Shown: positions 1 to 9,228 of the stretch, piece by piece
Numbering within the stretch: position 1 is the stretch's first letter
Layout of the letters: every line of letters begins with the position of its first letter
Assembly: GCA_964591275.1 (NCBI GenBank)
Contig: CAZQAE010000001.1
Location: forward strand, 100,500-164,499
Direction of reading: 5' to 3'
DNA length: 64,000 nucleotides
Source: G963674685 sp964591275
Lineage (GTDB): Bacteria; Lernaellota; Lernaellaia; JACKCT01
Position numbers and translations under genes: made by a program
Notes under the pieces: generated by a model
Told to the model about the DNA's origin: nothing
Seen by the model: only the letters and a program-made list of their open reading frames with translations
Database searches by the model: none

Positions 1-618
1 ACGACCGCCTTGTATGATCCACTGGAAGGTAATGAATTCGATGTTGATGAAAGGAGGCAGATAGCCGCGATCCCTGTTGATGGTGCGTACTTTGCCGAGA
101 ACAGCTCCCAGCTTTGGATTTTCCAAAAGGTTGGCGACCAGATTGAACAGTGAGTCCGGCTCCGGATGGTTGTCGGCGTCAAAGATCGCGATGACGTCGC
201 CCATCGAATGCTCCAGGCCGATATTCAAGGCTCGACTCTTGCCTCTGCCGCCTTCTCCCTCCGGGATGTTGACGAGCTTGACTTCGCGGTGGCGACGAGC
301 CATGCGCGTCGTGATTTCCTCTGTCTCATCTTCACTGCCGTCATTGATCACCAGGATCTCCATGCGCTCTTTCGGATAGAGCATGGCTAGCATGGACTGG
401 ATCGTTCTTTCAATCACAATGGCTTCGTTGTGGCAGGGTATGAGTATGGAAACGAAAGGGAAGGGGAATGGTTCGTTGGCGATTCGCTGTCGTTCTTTCT
501 CGGCTGAAACACCGTTCAGGAAAGCAAAGAAAGTCAGAAGTACATTGAACAAAAGAAACAACCAGATGCCTATAGCAGCTGATAAAAACGCCAAGTCGAT
601 GTAAACGCTGGTGTACAT
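1..618 (-). CDS. Family 2 glycosyltransferase, N-terminal part (gene runs off the left edge)
   Basis: The frame is open from an ATG at 618 to the first base of the window, so about 206 residues are visible and the C-terminus is missing. A hydrophobic N-terminal segment precedes a GT-A fold: ILIPCHNEA nucleotide-binding start, VINDGSEDET, a DADN variant of the DxD metal motif, and a FQWIIQGGR segment near the edge. These are hallmarks of processive, membrane-bound GT2 enzymes that make beta-linked polysaccharides (cellulose or PNAG synthase type). The start lies one base after the stop of the DUF2334 gene, so it is the last visible gene of the operon and is probably translationally coupled. 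By context it is the polymerase of a c-di-GMP-controlled exopolysaccharide system (YdaM-like). The sugar is not predictable. Confidence 0.85.
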   Translation of the reverse strand, partial: MYTSVYIDLAFLSAAIGIWLFLLFNVLLTFFAFLNGVSAEKERQRIANEPFPFPFVSILIPCHNEAIVIERTIQSMLAMLYPKERMEILVINDGSEDETEEITTRMARRHREVKLVNIPEGEGGRGKSRALNIGLEHSMGDVIAIFDADNHPEPDSLFNLVANLLENPKLGAVLGKVRTINRDRGYLPPFINIEFITFQWIIQGGR

Positions 619-619
619 C

Positions 620-2674
620 TTAGGATTCTTCCCCTTTTCGTGACGCCATCCACTTCCTGGCTCCGGAAAAGGTCTTGCGGGTAATCAGGAACACCCACAG
701 AATCAGGAAGGTGATCAAGGTCAAAATTCCCAGGATGAGGATAGCCAGAGCCACCGGATTCGTCACCCCGGAGACGGTCGGTCTGAACAAGGTGATGTTC
801 GATAAACCGATTTTTGGGCGTTGATACGAACCCTGCAAGACCTGCAATTCTCCCGGACGCAATGAGACATACTTATGGATATCGCCCGTGACAGTTCCGA
901 AGGAATAGGTTTCGCCAAGAAGCTCTCCCTGGCGACTAATAGTCAGTTCGTGTTTATATTGCGAACCCAGAGTGAGAATGACCTCGCCGATTCCGCTGAC
1001 GACGACCCGATCCCTTGTGGTAACTTTATTATTGAAATCCGCGAGGGAGGCGAATTCCCATTCCTGCGCGATCAGACCGTCCACGACCTCTTCCAGCAAT
1101 TTCAAGTCCAGATAGGTGTGGAAGAAAAAACTGGCCCAGCCGTCGCGAACAACTTTTGTGGCCTCGGCGTCAATGAGGATCGCCTCAGGCGTGCGTCCGA
1201 CTTTGGGATTCACATAACCCAGGCTTTCCGGGATGATAATCTGTTTGTGCTTGTCGGACTTTATCAGATAGGGAAAGAACTGGTCGGAGCCGAACAATTC
1301 CACGGGCATGCGCCGTTCCACCACCGTTGTGAAGTAATTGGCAAAGACGCTGTAATCCACTTGCCCCGCCGCGTAATGGGGCGTCGTCCATGCCAGGGGA
1401 AAAATGTCGTTCAGGAAACATTCATTGAGTGCGCGCTCGATTCTTACCGAGGCGAAGGTTGCGTCCCCGGCGGAAATCGGCCCGCCGATCTCATGACTCC
1501 AAAACTCGTAATCGACCGCCGTTTCTCCCGAAATCTGGTGCGTATAACCGTGAAGGATGACCGAACCGCCGCGGCTGATAAGATATTTGATGGTCTCCTG
1601 GAACTCGGGATCGTCCGAAAGGTAGATCGTTTCGTCCGTTGCAGGATTTTTGTAAACGGGGATTAGCGTAAAGGCGAAGGGTATGCCTCTTTCATAAAGC
1701 AGGTCAGCGGCTAGCTTGAGTGGTCCCGGCTGCCGCTTTGCGTGTATGTCCTCCAGGCGCACGAAGGCGCGATGGCGTTCTTTGTGGTTTTGGCCGAGGA
1801 AATCATGCAGAATATCCGCAAAAGCCAGATAGGCGCCGCCCTCAATGGAGTAAGCCAGCGCGTCCGAAGCCACGTACCAGAAATTGTCCGAATGCACGAT
1901 GTAGGGCAATTCAATCGCGGGCGGCTCGGTGGGCGGCGGCGCGAGAAACTCTGCCAAATTTGAGGAATCGAAAAGATCATATGCCCGTATGGGTTTGACG
2001 GCCTGGCCGATGGGCATTACCGGCAGCATGGTTTCCAGGGGATTGTTCATGGGAGATTCCGCCGTACCGGGCGGGATGTCTTTTCCGTATTCTGCGGGTT
2101 TCAGGGGATCGGCGACGAAACGGGCTGTCGCCATAACCTTGGCCAATGCCGGTCTGGTCACGTTGATAGCGAAGGTGCGCAGATCGATTTTCGCCAGATG
2201 CCGTCCCTTGTATTCGACATCATTCGTAAGATGATTGTCCGAATCATCCACCAGACTGATGCCCCACTTATCCATGCTGTGGCGATTTTGCATGCGTTCC
2301 AGGTTGGCGCCGATCCACATGACTTGCGCCCTGGTGTCGAAAATGTCGTCGATCAAATAACTCGGCAGAGGCTGTCCGGTTTTTGTGCCCACATAAAAAA
2401 CAAAAGACGCATCTTTAGCCATGCCTTTTTTGTAGCTTGCCGTTGAAATTTTCTCCAACGACACACTAAAATGGCAAAGCAATTGTGCAAGAGATTCGGC
2501 GCTGACGATTTCGCGGTTGAGACTTTCAGCGTTAGTGGGCTCATCATAGATAATAAGAACGGGTTTTCCGCCGGGGCCGAGAACTTCCTGTTCAGGCTTA
2601 AGTTGGATAAAAATGACGTACAGCACTCCCAAGATCAGCGCCAAAGCAATGAAGGGAATTAGGACTGTGCGCAT
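620..2674 (-). CDS. DUF2334 (YdaL-like) membrane-anchored polysaccharide-locus protein
   Basis: A 684-residue protein with an N-terminal hydrophobic segment (about 3-24) and a second one near 645-668, so most of the chain should face the periplasm, anchored at both ends. The centre carries the DUF2334 signature: VRLEDIHA around 305-312, IPFAFTLIPVY around 331-341 and HGYTHQ at 375-380, a layout related to polysaccharide deacetylases. Acidic and histidine residues at those places could bind a metal. DUF2334 proteins sit beside GT2 synthases and GGDEF proteins in exopolysaccharide operons such as ydaJKLMN of Bacillus subtilis, which is exactly the context here. The likely role is modification or handling of the nascent polymer; catalytic activity is inferred, not shown. 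Confidence 0.75.
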   Translation of the reverse strand: MRTVLIPFIALALILGVLYVIFIQLKPEQEVLGPGGKPVLIIYDEPTNAESLNREIVSAESLAQLLCHFSVSLEKISTASYKKGMAKDASFVFYVGTKTGQPLPSYLIDDIFDTRAQVMWIGANLERMQNRHSMDKWGISLVDDSDNHLTNDVEYKGRHLAKIDLRTFAINVTRPALAKVMATARFVADPLKPAEYGKDIPPGTAESPMNNPLETMLPVMPIGQAVKPIRAYDLFDSSNLAEFLAPPPTEPPAIELPYIVHSDNFWYVASDALAYSIEGGAYLAFADILHDFLGQNHKERHRAFVRLEDIHAKRQPGPLKLAADLLYERGIPFAFTLIPVYKNPATDETIYLSDDPEFQETIKYLISRGGSVILHGYTHQISGETAVDYEFWSHEIGGPISAGDATFASVRIERALNECFLNDIFPLAWTTPHYAAGQVDYSVFANYFTTVVERRMPVELFGSDQFFPYLIKSDKHKQIIIPESLGYVNPKVGRTPEAILIDAEATKVVRDGWASFFFHTYLDLKLLEEVVDGLIAQEWEFASLADFNNKVTTRDRVVVSGIGEVILTLGSQYKHELTISRQGELLGETYSFGTVTGDIHKYVSLRPGELQVLQGSYQRPKIGLSNITLFRPTVSGVTNPVALAILILGILTLITFLILWVFLITRKTFSGARKWMASRKGEES

Positions 2675-2707
2675 TTAATGCAAAACTCCGCTTTCAATCA
2701 TCATCAA

Positions 2708-3562
2708 TTAAAATGCCTGATACCGTGAGTCGATAACGTTGACGAGTTCCTCCAGGTTGCCGGCGTCTTTTGGAAAATTGGAAGCTGCAATAGTCAGATC
2801 AGGAATAATCTCATCCCATTTTGATTCGATGGCCTCAATCAATTCTTCTCTTCGTTCGGCGACGCGCATCAGCACCACGTTTGTGCCGGCGGCGTTGGTT
2901 TCAGGTAGGATCAGGCCGATTTCCGTGTCCGAGTACTTGCCGATATAATCCGTGTCGCGCAGCATCTGGCGCATGAAGCGCCCCATTTCACGGAAGAGGG
3001 CGATTTCCTCTTCGGCATCGTATCGTTTTTCAAAATCTTCGAGATTGTTGATGCGCATGAAGATGAGAGACAAAGGGATATTGTAGCGTTTGACGCGTTT
3101 TATCTCGCCATTGAGCATCCATCGGAAACTTTTGAAATTGTACAGCCCCGATTCCTGGTCGGGAATGAAAGTTTCGACTTTTGTGACTTCCCGGAAAGAA
3201 TCCGAGTGCCGGAAATCCAGCACTTCGGAAATGATGCCCAGAACGAATCCCACCGAAACAAGTACGCCGATGTTTGCAATACTTTCACGGATGAAGCCGG
3301 ATTGCGCCGTTCCCTGAACGATCTTGAACAGGACAAGAGAGCCGTAAACCGCCGTGGAAAGAACGGATAACAGCGCACCGTGCTTTAGCCCTTTTGTGAC
3401 CGCAAGAAAGGCAATCGGAAAAGACAGGACAAAAGTCAGCGCCTTATAAGATCGAATTTGAAAGAAGTAGGCGAAGAAAATCCCGAATAGCAAGCCCAGT
3501 ATCGTCAGCGTGAACAGATCTCGATATTCAAAAGATTTTTTCGGGCCGCCTTGTCCGTTCAT
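2708..3562 (-). CDS. Membrane GGDEF-domain protein with degenerate active site, probable c-di-GMP receptor (YdaK-like)
   Basis: A 284-residue protein. Four hydrophobic segments fill residues 15-115 and a GGDEF domain fills about 135-280. The domain opens with DQESGLYNFKSF, but the catalytic GGDEF signature is replaced by SDTEI (211-215), so diguanylate cyclase activity is unlikely. Five residues upstream, RDTD (202-205) keeps the RxxD inhibitory-site pattern in its canonical position. That combination is typical of GGDEF domains turned into c-di-GMP receptors. Its start overlaps the stop of the upstream 62-residue gene (ATGA), and DUF2334 and GT2 genes follow. It most likely senses c-di-GMP at the inner membrane and switches on polysaccharide synthesis. 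Confidence 0.8.
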   Translation of the reverse strand: MNGQGGPKKSFEYRDLFTLTILGLLFGIFFAYFFQIRSYKALTFVLSFPIAFLAVTKGLKHGALLSVLSTAVYGSLVLFKIVQGTAQSGFIRESIANIGVLVSVGFVLGIISEVLDFRHSDSFREVTKVETFIPDQESGLYNFKSFRWMLNGEIKRVKRYNIPLSLIFMRINNLEDFEKRYDAEEEIALFREMGRFMRQMLRDTDYIGKYSDTEIGLILPETNAAGTNVVLMRVAERREELIEAIESKWDEIIPDLTIAASNFPKDAGNLEELVNVIDSRYQAF

Positions 3563-3747
3563 TTAGGTTTCTCCTCGTTGTTTGGACCGCGTCGAGGCAG
3601 ACTCGATTGGGACGATGAGGAAGACTGCATCCTTTTATAAACGAACTTGGCCACATCTCTGACGAGAATGCCCAAAGTGATGACGATGATGATGACAACA
3701 ACGCCGATGGCGATTGTAATTAGACAGGATTCAGATTCCACGATCAA
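3559..3747 (-). CDS. Small single-span membrane protein at the head of the polysaccharide operon
   Basis: A 62-residue protein with one strongly hydrophobic segment (about 9-30, rich in Ile/Val), then a basic stretch (RDVAKFVYKR) and a Ser/Pro/Glu/Lys-rich tail. The topology would be N-out with a short cytoplasmic tail. It overlaps the GGDEF gene by four bases (ATGA), so it belongs to the same transcript. I do not recognise the family. Small membrane proteins are common accessories of c-di-GMP-controlled polysaccharide synthases, and that is the only functional hint. The 181 bases between it and glyS are A+T-rich and show no gene. Confidence 0.6.
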   Translation of the reverse strand: MIVESESCLITIAIGVVVIIIVITLGILVRDVAKFVYKRMQSSSSSQSSLPRRGPNNEEKPK

Positions 3748-3928
3748 CCTTCCGTATTGCTAAATTTCCCGAATTTTCATCAATATCTATTGCAACCGCT
3801 CAATCCTTCTACCAGATATTGATTTATTTCGTCAAGTAATTCTTTCAAAGACAGATGCGAACCCCTTGAATTATTTAAGACATTACTGGATTTCAAACAT
3901 CCGATATCTTTAGCACAGCCAGAGCATA

Positions 3929-6004
3929 TTACATTTTTCTAAAATCAGCAATATTAGAAAACATGGAAGCTATATTGAGCAACAGAGACAGGCGGTTGGA
4001 GCGGACCTTTTCTTCTTTCGCCATGACCAGAACACTGTCGAAAAAGTCGTCAACCACCGGCCTGATCTTTGCGATAAGCTCCAGGGCCTCCAAGTGCTTT
4101 CTTTTATTGACCAACTCACCTGCTTTCGTCCGGATTCCCAGATAGGCTTCCCAAAGATTCTTTTCCCTATCGTCTTCGAACAAAATGGGATCAACCGTTG
4201 ATTCCACATGGCCGCCGATGATGTTTGCCACGCGCTTGAAGGCCGCGGCGAAGGCTTCGTAGTCTTTGGATCCGGAAAATTGCGCTACGGCTTGCGTGCG
4301 GTCGACGACCTCGACCATGTCGCTAAAACGCACGGCAACGACGCCATCGACTATCTCCGAGGGAGCGCCTTCGGTCTTGAGCATATTCGACAAGCGCAAT
4401 CGGAAGAACTCCGTTGCCAGTCGGAGAAGCTCGCCGGATTCCATGCGAATTTTATCCTTTGCGGCTTTGGCGGCGATGTCGATCAACTCGTCGATAGGGA
4501 TGCGCCACTGTCTTTGACGCAGTATCTGGATGACGCCCAGCGCCTGGCGGCGCAATGCATAGGGGTCTCCGGCGCCGGTGGGGGCCAGTCCGACTCCCGC
4601 GCCCGCTACGATGGAATCCATTTTGTCGGCGATGGAGCATATGGCGCCAAGCTCGGTTTCCGGAAGAGCATCCCCGGCGAAACGGGGTAAATAATGCTCC
4701 CGAATCGCATCAGCCACCGTTTTAGGCTCGCCTTGCTTCAGAGCATATTCATACCCCATGATTCCCTGAAGCTCCGGGAACTCACCCACCATATTGGTGA
4801 GCAGATCGGCCTTGAACAGTTCCAATGCCCTCGCGGTCATATCCTTTAATTCCGGCGCGAGCTTTCCGGCTAACCACTGGCCGATGATTTGGACACGGTC
4901 GATTTTGTCCTTATAACTCCCCAGTTTCCTGTGGAATATGACGCCGTCGAGATTTTCGGCAAACTTTTCGAGCGGTGTGCGAAGGTCCTCTGCCCAGAAG
5001 AATTTCGCATCCGCCAAGCGTGCGTTGAGGACTCTTTCGTATCCTTTCGTGACCAGGTCCTTGTCGGAAACCTCAGTTCCGCTGACCGCGACAAACTTCG
5101 GCATAAGGTCCGGCGAGTCGGGACGCAGAAAGTTGAAATACCTCTGATGGCCGGCCATCGTCGTCACCAATACGGGCTTGGGCAGTTCCATATATTGGTC
5201 CGGGATCGAACCCACATGCACGACCGGCCATTCCGTCAGGCCCGTAACTTCATCAATCAACTTATCGGCGCTTTTGGCGTCGAATTCGCCGCCGATATCC
5301 CTGGCGACTTTCTCAAGGCCGTCAGCGATGAGTTTTCGTCTTTCATGATAATCCACGATAACCCGGGCGGCTTTGAGTTTGGCGCGGTAGTCCTCGTAGC
5401 CTTCAACGGAAATGGCTTGCGGACTATGAAATCGATGGCCGTAGGTGTTTGCTGTCGCTTTAACGTCGGCGAAGGACAATTCGATGGTTTCGCCGCCCAA
5501 TAGTGCGGTTATCCACTGAATGGGACGCACAAATCGCTGCGGTTCAACTGACCACCTCATGGATTTGGGCCAGGGGATATCCTTTATCAGCGTTGCCAGC
5601 ATCGGCCCGACAATATCCCGGGCCGGCTGGCCCACGATTTCTTTTCTGACTCCAGCTCGCGGACCCTTCGGTGTTTCTATCTTGATGAGATCCTCAGCAT
5701 TTGCTCCCTGGCTTTTTGCAAATCCCGCCGCCGCTTTTGTCAAATTGCCGTCCTTATCGAAGGCGGCCTGCCAGGCGGGCCCGAGGCGCTCGGAGATTTC
5801 ATCCTTTTGCACAGGCGATATATTATGTGCGTATCCGACAAGTCGCCGGGGGGTTGCCGTGACGGCGATTTCTTCAAAGTCCAGGCGATGATGGCGCAAT
5901 CCTTCGGAAAGAAGTCGCTCAAGATCGGCCATGGCGGTTTTTAAAAAACGTGCCGGGACTTCCTCAACTCCGATTTCAAAAAATAAATCGTGCGCCATTT
6001 TCAT
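3929..6004 (-). CDS. glyS: Glycyl-tRNA synthetase beta subunit
   Basis: The frame is open further upstream, but the ATG at 6004 overlaps the glyQ stop (ATGA), follows an A/G-rich ribosome site, and gives 691 residues, the usual length for GlyS. The protein begins with MKMAHDLFFEIGVEEVPARF, a classic GlyS N-terminus. Together with the alpha subunit it forms the alpha2beta2 enzyme that charges tRNA-Gly; the beta subunit supplies tRNA recognition and carries an HD-like domain and an anticodon-binding C-terminus. The split-subunit form is the bacterial type. It is the second gene of a glyQ-glyS operon. Confidence 0.97.
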   Translation of the reverse strand: MKMAHDLFFEIGVEEVPARFLKTAMADLERLLSEGLRHHRLDFEEIAVTATPRRLVGYAHNISPVQKDEISERLGPAWQAAFDKDGNLTKAAAGFAKSQGANAEDLIKIETPKGPRAGVRKEIVGQPARDIVGPMLATLIKDIPWPKSMRWSVEPQRFVRPIQWITALLGGETIELSFADVKATANTYGHRFHSPQAISVEGYEDYRAKLKAARVIVDYHERRKLIADGLEKVARDIGGEFDAKSADKLIDEVTGLTEWPVVHVGSIPDQYMELPKPVLVTTMAGHQRYFNFLRPDSPDLMPKFVAVSGTEVSDKDLVTKGYERVLNARLADAKFFWAEDLRTPLEKFAENLDGVIFHRKLGSYKDKIDRVQIIGQWLAGKLAPELKDMTARALELFKADLLTNMVGEFPELQGIMGYEYALKQGEPKTVADAIREHYLPRFAGDALPETELGAICSIADKMDSIVAGAGVGLAPTGAGDPYALRRQALGVIQILRQRQWRIPIDELIDIAAKAAKDKIRMESGELLRLATEFFRLRLSNMLKTEGAPSEIVDGVVAVRFSDMVEVVDRTQAVAQFSGSKDYEAFAAAFKRVANIIGGHVESTVDPILFEDDREKNLWEAYLGIRTKAGELVNKRKHLEALELIAKIRPVVDDFFDSVLVMAKEEKVRSNRLSLLLNIASMFSNIADFRKM

Positions 6005-6897
6005 TCCCCTTTTTTCAGTAGCGGGAACCCGAGTTTTTCTCGGGTTGCCAGGTATCCTTCGGCGCACAATTTGGCCAGGTTCCTCACGCGACCGATATAG
6101 GATACGCGCTCGGTGACGCTGATGGCGCCTCGCGCATCCAGGAGATTGAATACGTGCGAGCATTTCAGGCAATAGTCGTACGCCACGAGGGGAAGCGCAT
6201 TTTTGGATATGTTTATGCACTCAGATTCAAATTTTTTGAACAGATCGAGAAGCATCGGAATATCGGCCAGCTCGAAGTTGTATTTTGAAAACTCCACTTC
6301 GCTCTGATGATAGACCTGCCCGTATGTCACATCGTTCACCCAGATAAGGTCATAAACGCTATCGACTTTCTGCAGGTACATCGCAATGCGTTCGAGGCCG
6401 TAGGTGACTTCAACGGAAATGGGATTAAGGTCAATCCCGCCGATCTGTTGGAGATAGGTGAATTGTGTAATTTCCATGCCGTCCAGCCAGACCTCCCACC
6501 CCAGACCCCAGGCTCCCAGCGTCGGGCTTTCCCAGTCATCTTCCACGAAGCGGATATCGTGCGCGCTCATGTCGATGCCGATTTCACGCAGACTGCCCAG
6601 GTATAGTTCCTGGATATTCTTCGGGCTGGGCTTCATCACGACCTGGAATTGGTAATAGTGCTGCAGGCGGTTGGGATTTTCGCCGTAGCGACCATCTGTC
6701 GGGCGTCGCGAAGGCTCCACGTAGGCCACGTTCCACGGTTCGGGACCAATAGCACGCAGAAAAGTGCTGGGATTGAAAGTTCCGGCACCCACTTCCAGAT
6801 CATAGGGCTGAACTATCAGGCAATTTTGCCTCGCCCAATAATTCTGCAACGTGAGGAATAGATTTTGGAAATTCAAGGGGTTCTCCATTGGGATCAT
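6001..6897 (-). CDS. glyQ: Glycyl-tRNA synthetase alpha subunit
   Basis: A 298-residue protein with the very conserved GlyQ start NFQNLFLTLQNYWA and GPEPWNVAYVEPSRRPTDGR, the ATP/glycine-binding class II core. It catalyses glycyl-adenylate formation with GlyS as partner. Two starts four codons apart are possible (MIPMENPL or MENPL); neither has a strong ribosome site. The gene overlaps glyS by four bases. A near-consensus sigma-70 promoter lies 29-57 bases upstream, giving a short untranslated leader with no T-box-like structure that I can see. Confidence 0.97.
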   Translation of the reverse strand: MIPMENPLNFQNLFLTLQNYWARQNCLIVQPYDLEVGAGTFNPSTFLRAIGPEPWNVAYVEPSRRPTDGRYGENPNRLQHYYQFQVVMKPSPKNIQELYLGSLREIGIDMSAHDIRFVEDDWESPTLGAWGLGWEVWLDGMEITQFTYLQQIGGIDLNPISVEVTYGLERIAMYLQKVDSVYDLIWVNDVTYGQVYHQSEVEFSKYNFELADIPMLLDLFKKFESECINISKNALPLVAYDYCLKCSHVFNLLDARGAISVTERVSYIGRVRNLAKLCAEGYLATREKLGFPLLKKGE

Positions 6898-6925
6898 TTG
6901 CGATGGAGCTCAAACGAAGCTCGTT

Positions 6926-6954
6926 TCTATACAGATAGCTTTATCGACTGTCAA
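6926..6954 (-). promoter_or_regulatory. Sigma-70 promoter of glyQS
   Basis: On the minus strand TTGACA (6954-6949) is followed after exactly 17 bases by TATAGA (6931-6926). The predicted transcript starts about 20 bases before the glyQ ATG. The match to the housekeeping consensus is nearly perfect. The rest of the gap between glyQ and the next gene (6955-7220) is A+T-rich and shows nothing further. Confidence 0.75.
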
Positions 6955-7220
6955 TTGAAAAGGCAACTCCGAAATTCACTAGTGGAACGAGTGAACAAAT
7001 CCTGTCATTGCGTTTTTTCGCATGATCGTTTTTTCGTCCGATATGCGCTGCTTCGCCTGAAATAAGAGAGCAAAAATCTACGGTATTTCTTTTTAAAATC
7101 ACAAATATTGTGTCGGAATCCTTAAGTATTTTCTGATTTTTGCCGATAAGAAATATAGGGGAAGGCTCGGCAAAAAAATATTCAGGACGTAAGCAGAAAT
7201 TAAGCAAGGAGGCTTGGGCC

Positions 7221-7652
7221 ATGACTGTGGAATTTCGCCGAATCGTTGATCACTTCGCCAATGAGGCGGAAGCGGTTGTGCGTGATGAGGATTCCATCAG
7301 GCGCAGTTCGATGGAAATAGAGTTGCTCAACGGAGTGGACGAAGAGGGCGGCCAGATGCTCCACCGTTTCTTTGGGGAGCCGGTGAAATCATCCGGGAGT
7401 CCCGCGGAGGCGGATGTCATCAACAATCCCGTCGTTAAGCAATTGGGCGGCGTGTACGTCGATCAGACGGTTTATATCAGGCGGGGTGAGGACAAAGAGT
7501 GTTTTTATGCCGCGCTTTGGCCCTGGCACATACGCCCCGGCATCGTCACTCTACATTTGGGCGTCCATGACGGAATGCAAAACCGCGATATGAAACGGAT
7601 GCTGTCGGACTGCCTGGAAGAAAATCCTAAACAAGTCAGAGAGAGTGCCTGA
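7221..7652 (+). CDS. Hypothetical 143-residue protein
   Basis: I do not recognise this family. The frame is open from 7140, but the ATG at 7221 follows an AAGGAGG ribosome site at good spacing, so the protein starts MTVEFRRIVDHFA. It is soluble, with no signal peptide or membrane segment. The N-terminal third is acidic and likely helical; the C-terminal half looks like an alpha/beta fold with several beta-strand-like stretches (GGVYVDQTVYIRRG, IRPGIVTLHLGVHDG). It is monocistronic, between the divergent glyQS operon and a long intergenic region. Confidence 0.6.
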   Translation: MTVEFRRIVDHFANEAEAVVRDEDSIRRSSMEIELLNGVDEEGGQMLHRFFGEPVKSSGSPAEADVINNPVVKQLGGVYVDQTVYIRRGEDKECFYAALWPWHIRPGIVTLHLGVHDGMQNRDMKRMLSDCLEENPKQVRESA

Positions 7653-7984
7653 GCTTTAAACCGCATATTCCGCACAACAAATGTCCCAACAGTTTTTCGA
7701 TAAGTCCAAACTCCGCAATGGGTTTGTTGCGAGGTTCATCTATTACTTGAAAGATTCAATCTCGCTAGCTGGAACGGTTCTCATACCGAATACTATCTCG
7801 ATACGCACGCCTGCCGGAGAGCTGGCTTTGGTCGACTGCGCAGAATTTGGCACAGCCGTCCCGGCTGTGTTTGGAACTCATCGGCGTCTATCGCCATGTT
7901 GGGAATGGCAAAGAGCCATCTTTTTTAAGCCAGTTTTTTCCTGGCTTGGATCACTTTCTCTATCTTGCTCCCATGACTTCTTTC
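7653..7984. other. Intergenic region with a CACAGCCG palindrome
   Basis: No convincing gene is present; the open frames here are short and lack ribosome sites. An 8-bp perfect inverted repeat, CACAGCCG-TCC-CGGCTGTG, lies at 7851-7869. The same palindrome core recurs at 53700-53719 and, in a degenerate form, at 53586-53607, so it belongs to a dispersed family. Confidence 0.6.
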
Positions 7985-8014
7985 TTGACACTTTCGGCGT
8001 GTGCCTTGTATATT
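7985..8014 (+). promoter_or_regulatory. Sigma-70 promoter of the first Asp-rich lipoprotein gene
   Basis: TTGACA at 7985-7990 and TATATT at 8009-8014 are separated by 18 bases. The start codon is at 8131, so the transcript would have a leader of about 110 bases. Within that leader a hairpin (GGCCGA at 8089 paired with TCGGCC near 8109) sits just before the ribosome site and could influence translation. Confidence 0.6.
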
Positions 8015-8130
8015 TTGATCAGAAAAGAAAAGCAGTGACGTGCGAAGCAAATTTTCAGCACTAAGGGCAATGAAGCCAAAGCCCACAATGGCCGATTTTG
8101 TTTTTCGGCCAAAAGAGAGGAACAGACAAG

Positions 8131-9105
8131 ATGACAAAGAAATTCTGGATATTGATGCTGGCTCTGATTATGGCTCTGGCCGTGGCGTTCGCATGCGGCG
8201 GCGACGACGACGACGACGATGATGGTGATGATGACGATGATCCGGGATTGGGAGATTCGGGAGTGATTCATGGTTTCGTTCGCGATTTCCAAACGAAGGT
8301 GGAAGTTAATAACGCCGATGTGGAAGCCGTTAACGATGAGACGGGCGAATCTTTCGACCCACCGCTGACCTTTACAACCGGCGCCGACGGCGAGGTGAGT
8401 TTTGAGATTTCTTCGGAAGAGGAGTTCGTTGGAATTCTCGTAAAGAAGGAAGGCAGCCTGGACACAATCCAATTCCATTTCAAGGTTGGATTGGCAAATG
8501 AGGAGTTCCTGCTTATCAACGAAGGCACCAGGGACCTGATGCTGCTTTCATTGGACATTGACATGGATGAGTCGAAGGCAGTTGTCGCCGGGGGCATTTA
8601 TTGGGGCGATCCTTTGGATGAAGACGCCGTAGGATGTTCTATGGTGAGTTTTGAGCCGGATGATGGCGTGGGCGTCTATTACTTTGGCCCGGACGCTTTG
8701 CCGAACGCGGCCCGCACCGTTCCTGACGGCCAAACATCCTCAAACGGCCAGGGAACCCTGGAGGGTTACGCCCAGTCCGATGACCATGCATTAAGCTATT
8801 ACGTGAGCGTCAACAAAACTCCCGACACCGATGTGAAACTCTTTGCATCCATTTATAGTGTGGAGAACGCCGACTTGGATGGGGCAAAGGACGACGACGT
8901 CGATGGCGATGTGGATGACGACGTAGATGATGACGTCGATGACGATGCGGATGATGATGCGGATGATGATGAACCTTCGTTCACGTCGGTGAGGGAAAAA
9001 AACGTTATTCCGTTGCTCAAGGCCAACACGGCGACCATCGTGAATGTTTATTTTCCAAGGACTACGTATGACGCAAATCCCACTCCGGCCTGGTGCACGG
9101 AATAA
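8131..9105 (+). CDS. Asp-rich lipoprotein with carboxypeptidase-regulatory-like domain (copy 1)
   Basis: A 324-residue lipoprotein. The start at 8131 gives a clean signal peptide ending in AVAFAC, so Cys22 would be lipidated. The mature protein opens with CGG and an unbroken run of aspartates (about residues 25-37). A beta-sandwich-like domain follows (GVIHGFVRDFQTKVEV), resembling carboxypeptidase-regulatory folds. A second aspartate tract with a DDDV/DDDA four-residue period lies near 260-290, and the protein ends in PAWCTE. It is clearly homologous to the next gene: shared DTIQ(F/Y)HF, GG(I/V)YW and a terminal NPT-x-x-WCT. The conserved Cys pair may form a disulphide. The function is unknown; it is an envelope, possibly surface, protein. 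Confidence 0.8.
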   Translation: MTKKFWILMLALIMALAVAFACGGDDDDDDDGDDDDDPGLGDSGVIHGFVRDFQTKVEVNNADVEAVNDETGESFDPPLTFTTGADGEVSFEISSEEEFVGILVKKEGSLDTIQFHFKVGLANEEFLLINEGTRDLMLLSLDIDMDESKAVVAGGIYWGDPLDEDAVGCSMVSFEPDDGVGVYYFGPDALPNAARTVPDGQTSSNGQGTLEGYAQSDDHALSYYVSVNKTPDTDVKLFASIYSVENADLDGAKDDDVDGDVDDDVDDDVDDDADDDADDDEPSFTSVREKNVIPLLKANTATIVNVYFPRTTYDANPTPAWCTE

Positions 9106-9228
9106 TCAACCCAATTGTGCCGTGAGGTTTTTTGCCTTATCACTTTGGGACGAAAAATCTTTTGATCGAAAGAGAGAAAAACCTGACATGGAAACAATGA
9201 GTCCAAAATTTCAACGAAGGGAAATCAA

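Noticed and set aside
875..1666. A 263-codon plus-strand frame inside the DUF2334 gene
   Set aside because: It is antisense to a gene with clear domain motifs and operon structure, and has no ribosome site.
7681..8064. A 127-codon plus-strand frame in the intergenic region
   Set aside because: It spans the CACAGCCG palindrome and the TTGACA promoter, has no ribosome site and no protein-like pattern.
8880..8980. The GAT/GAC repeat tracts considered as a CRISPR or other non-coding tandem array
   Set aside because: The repeats keep one reading frame within signal-peptide proteins and have no spacers; they are coding minisatellites.
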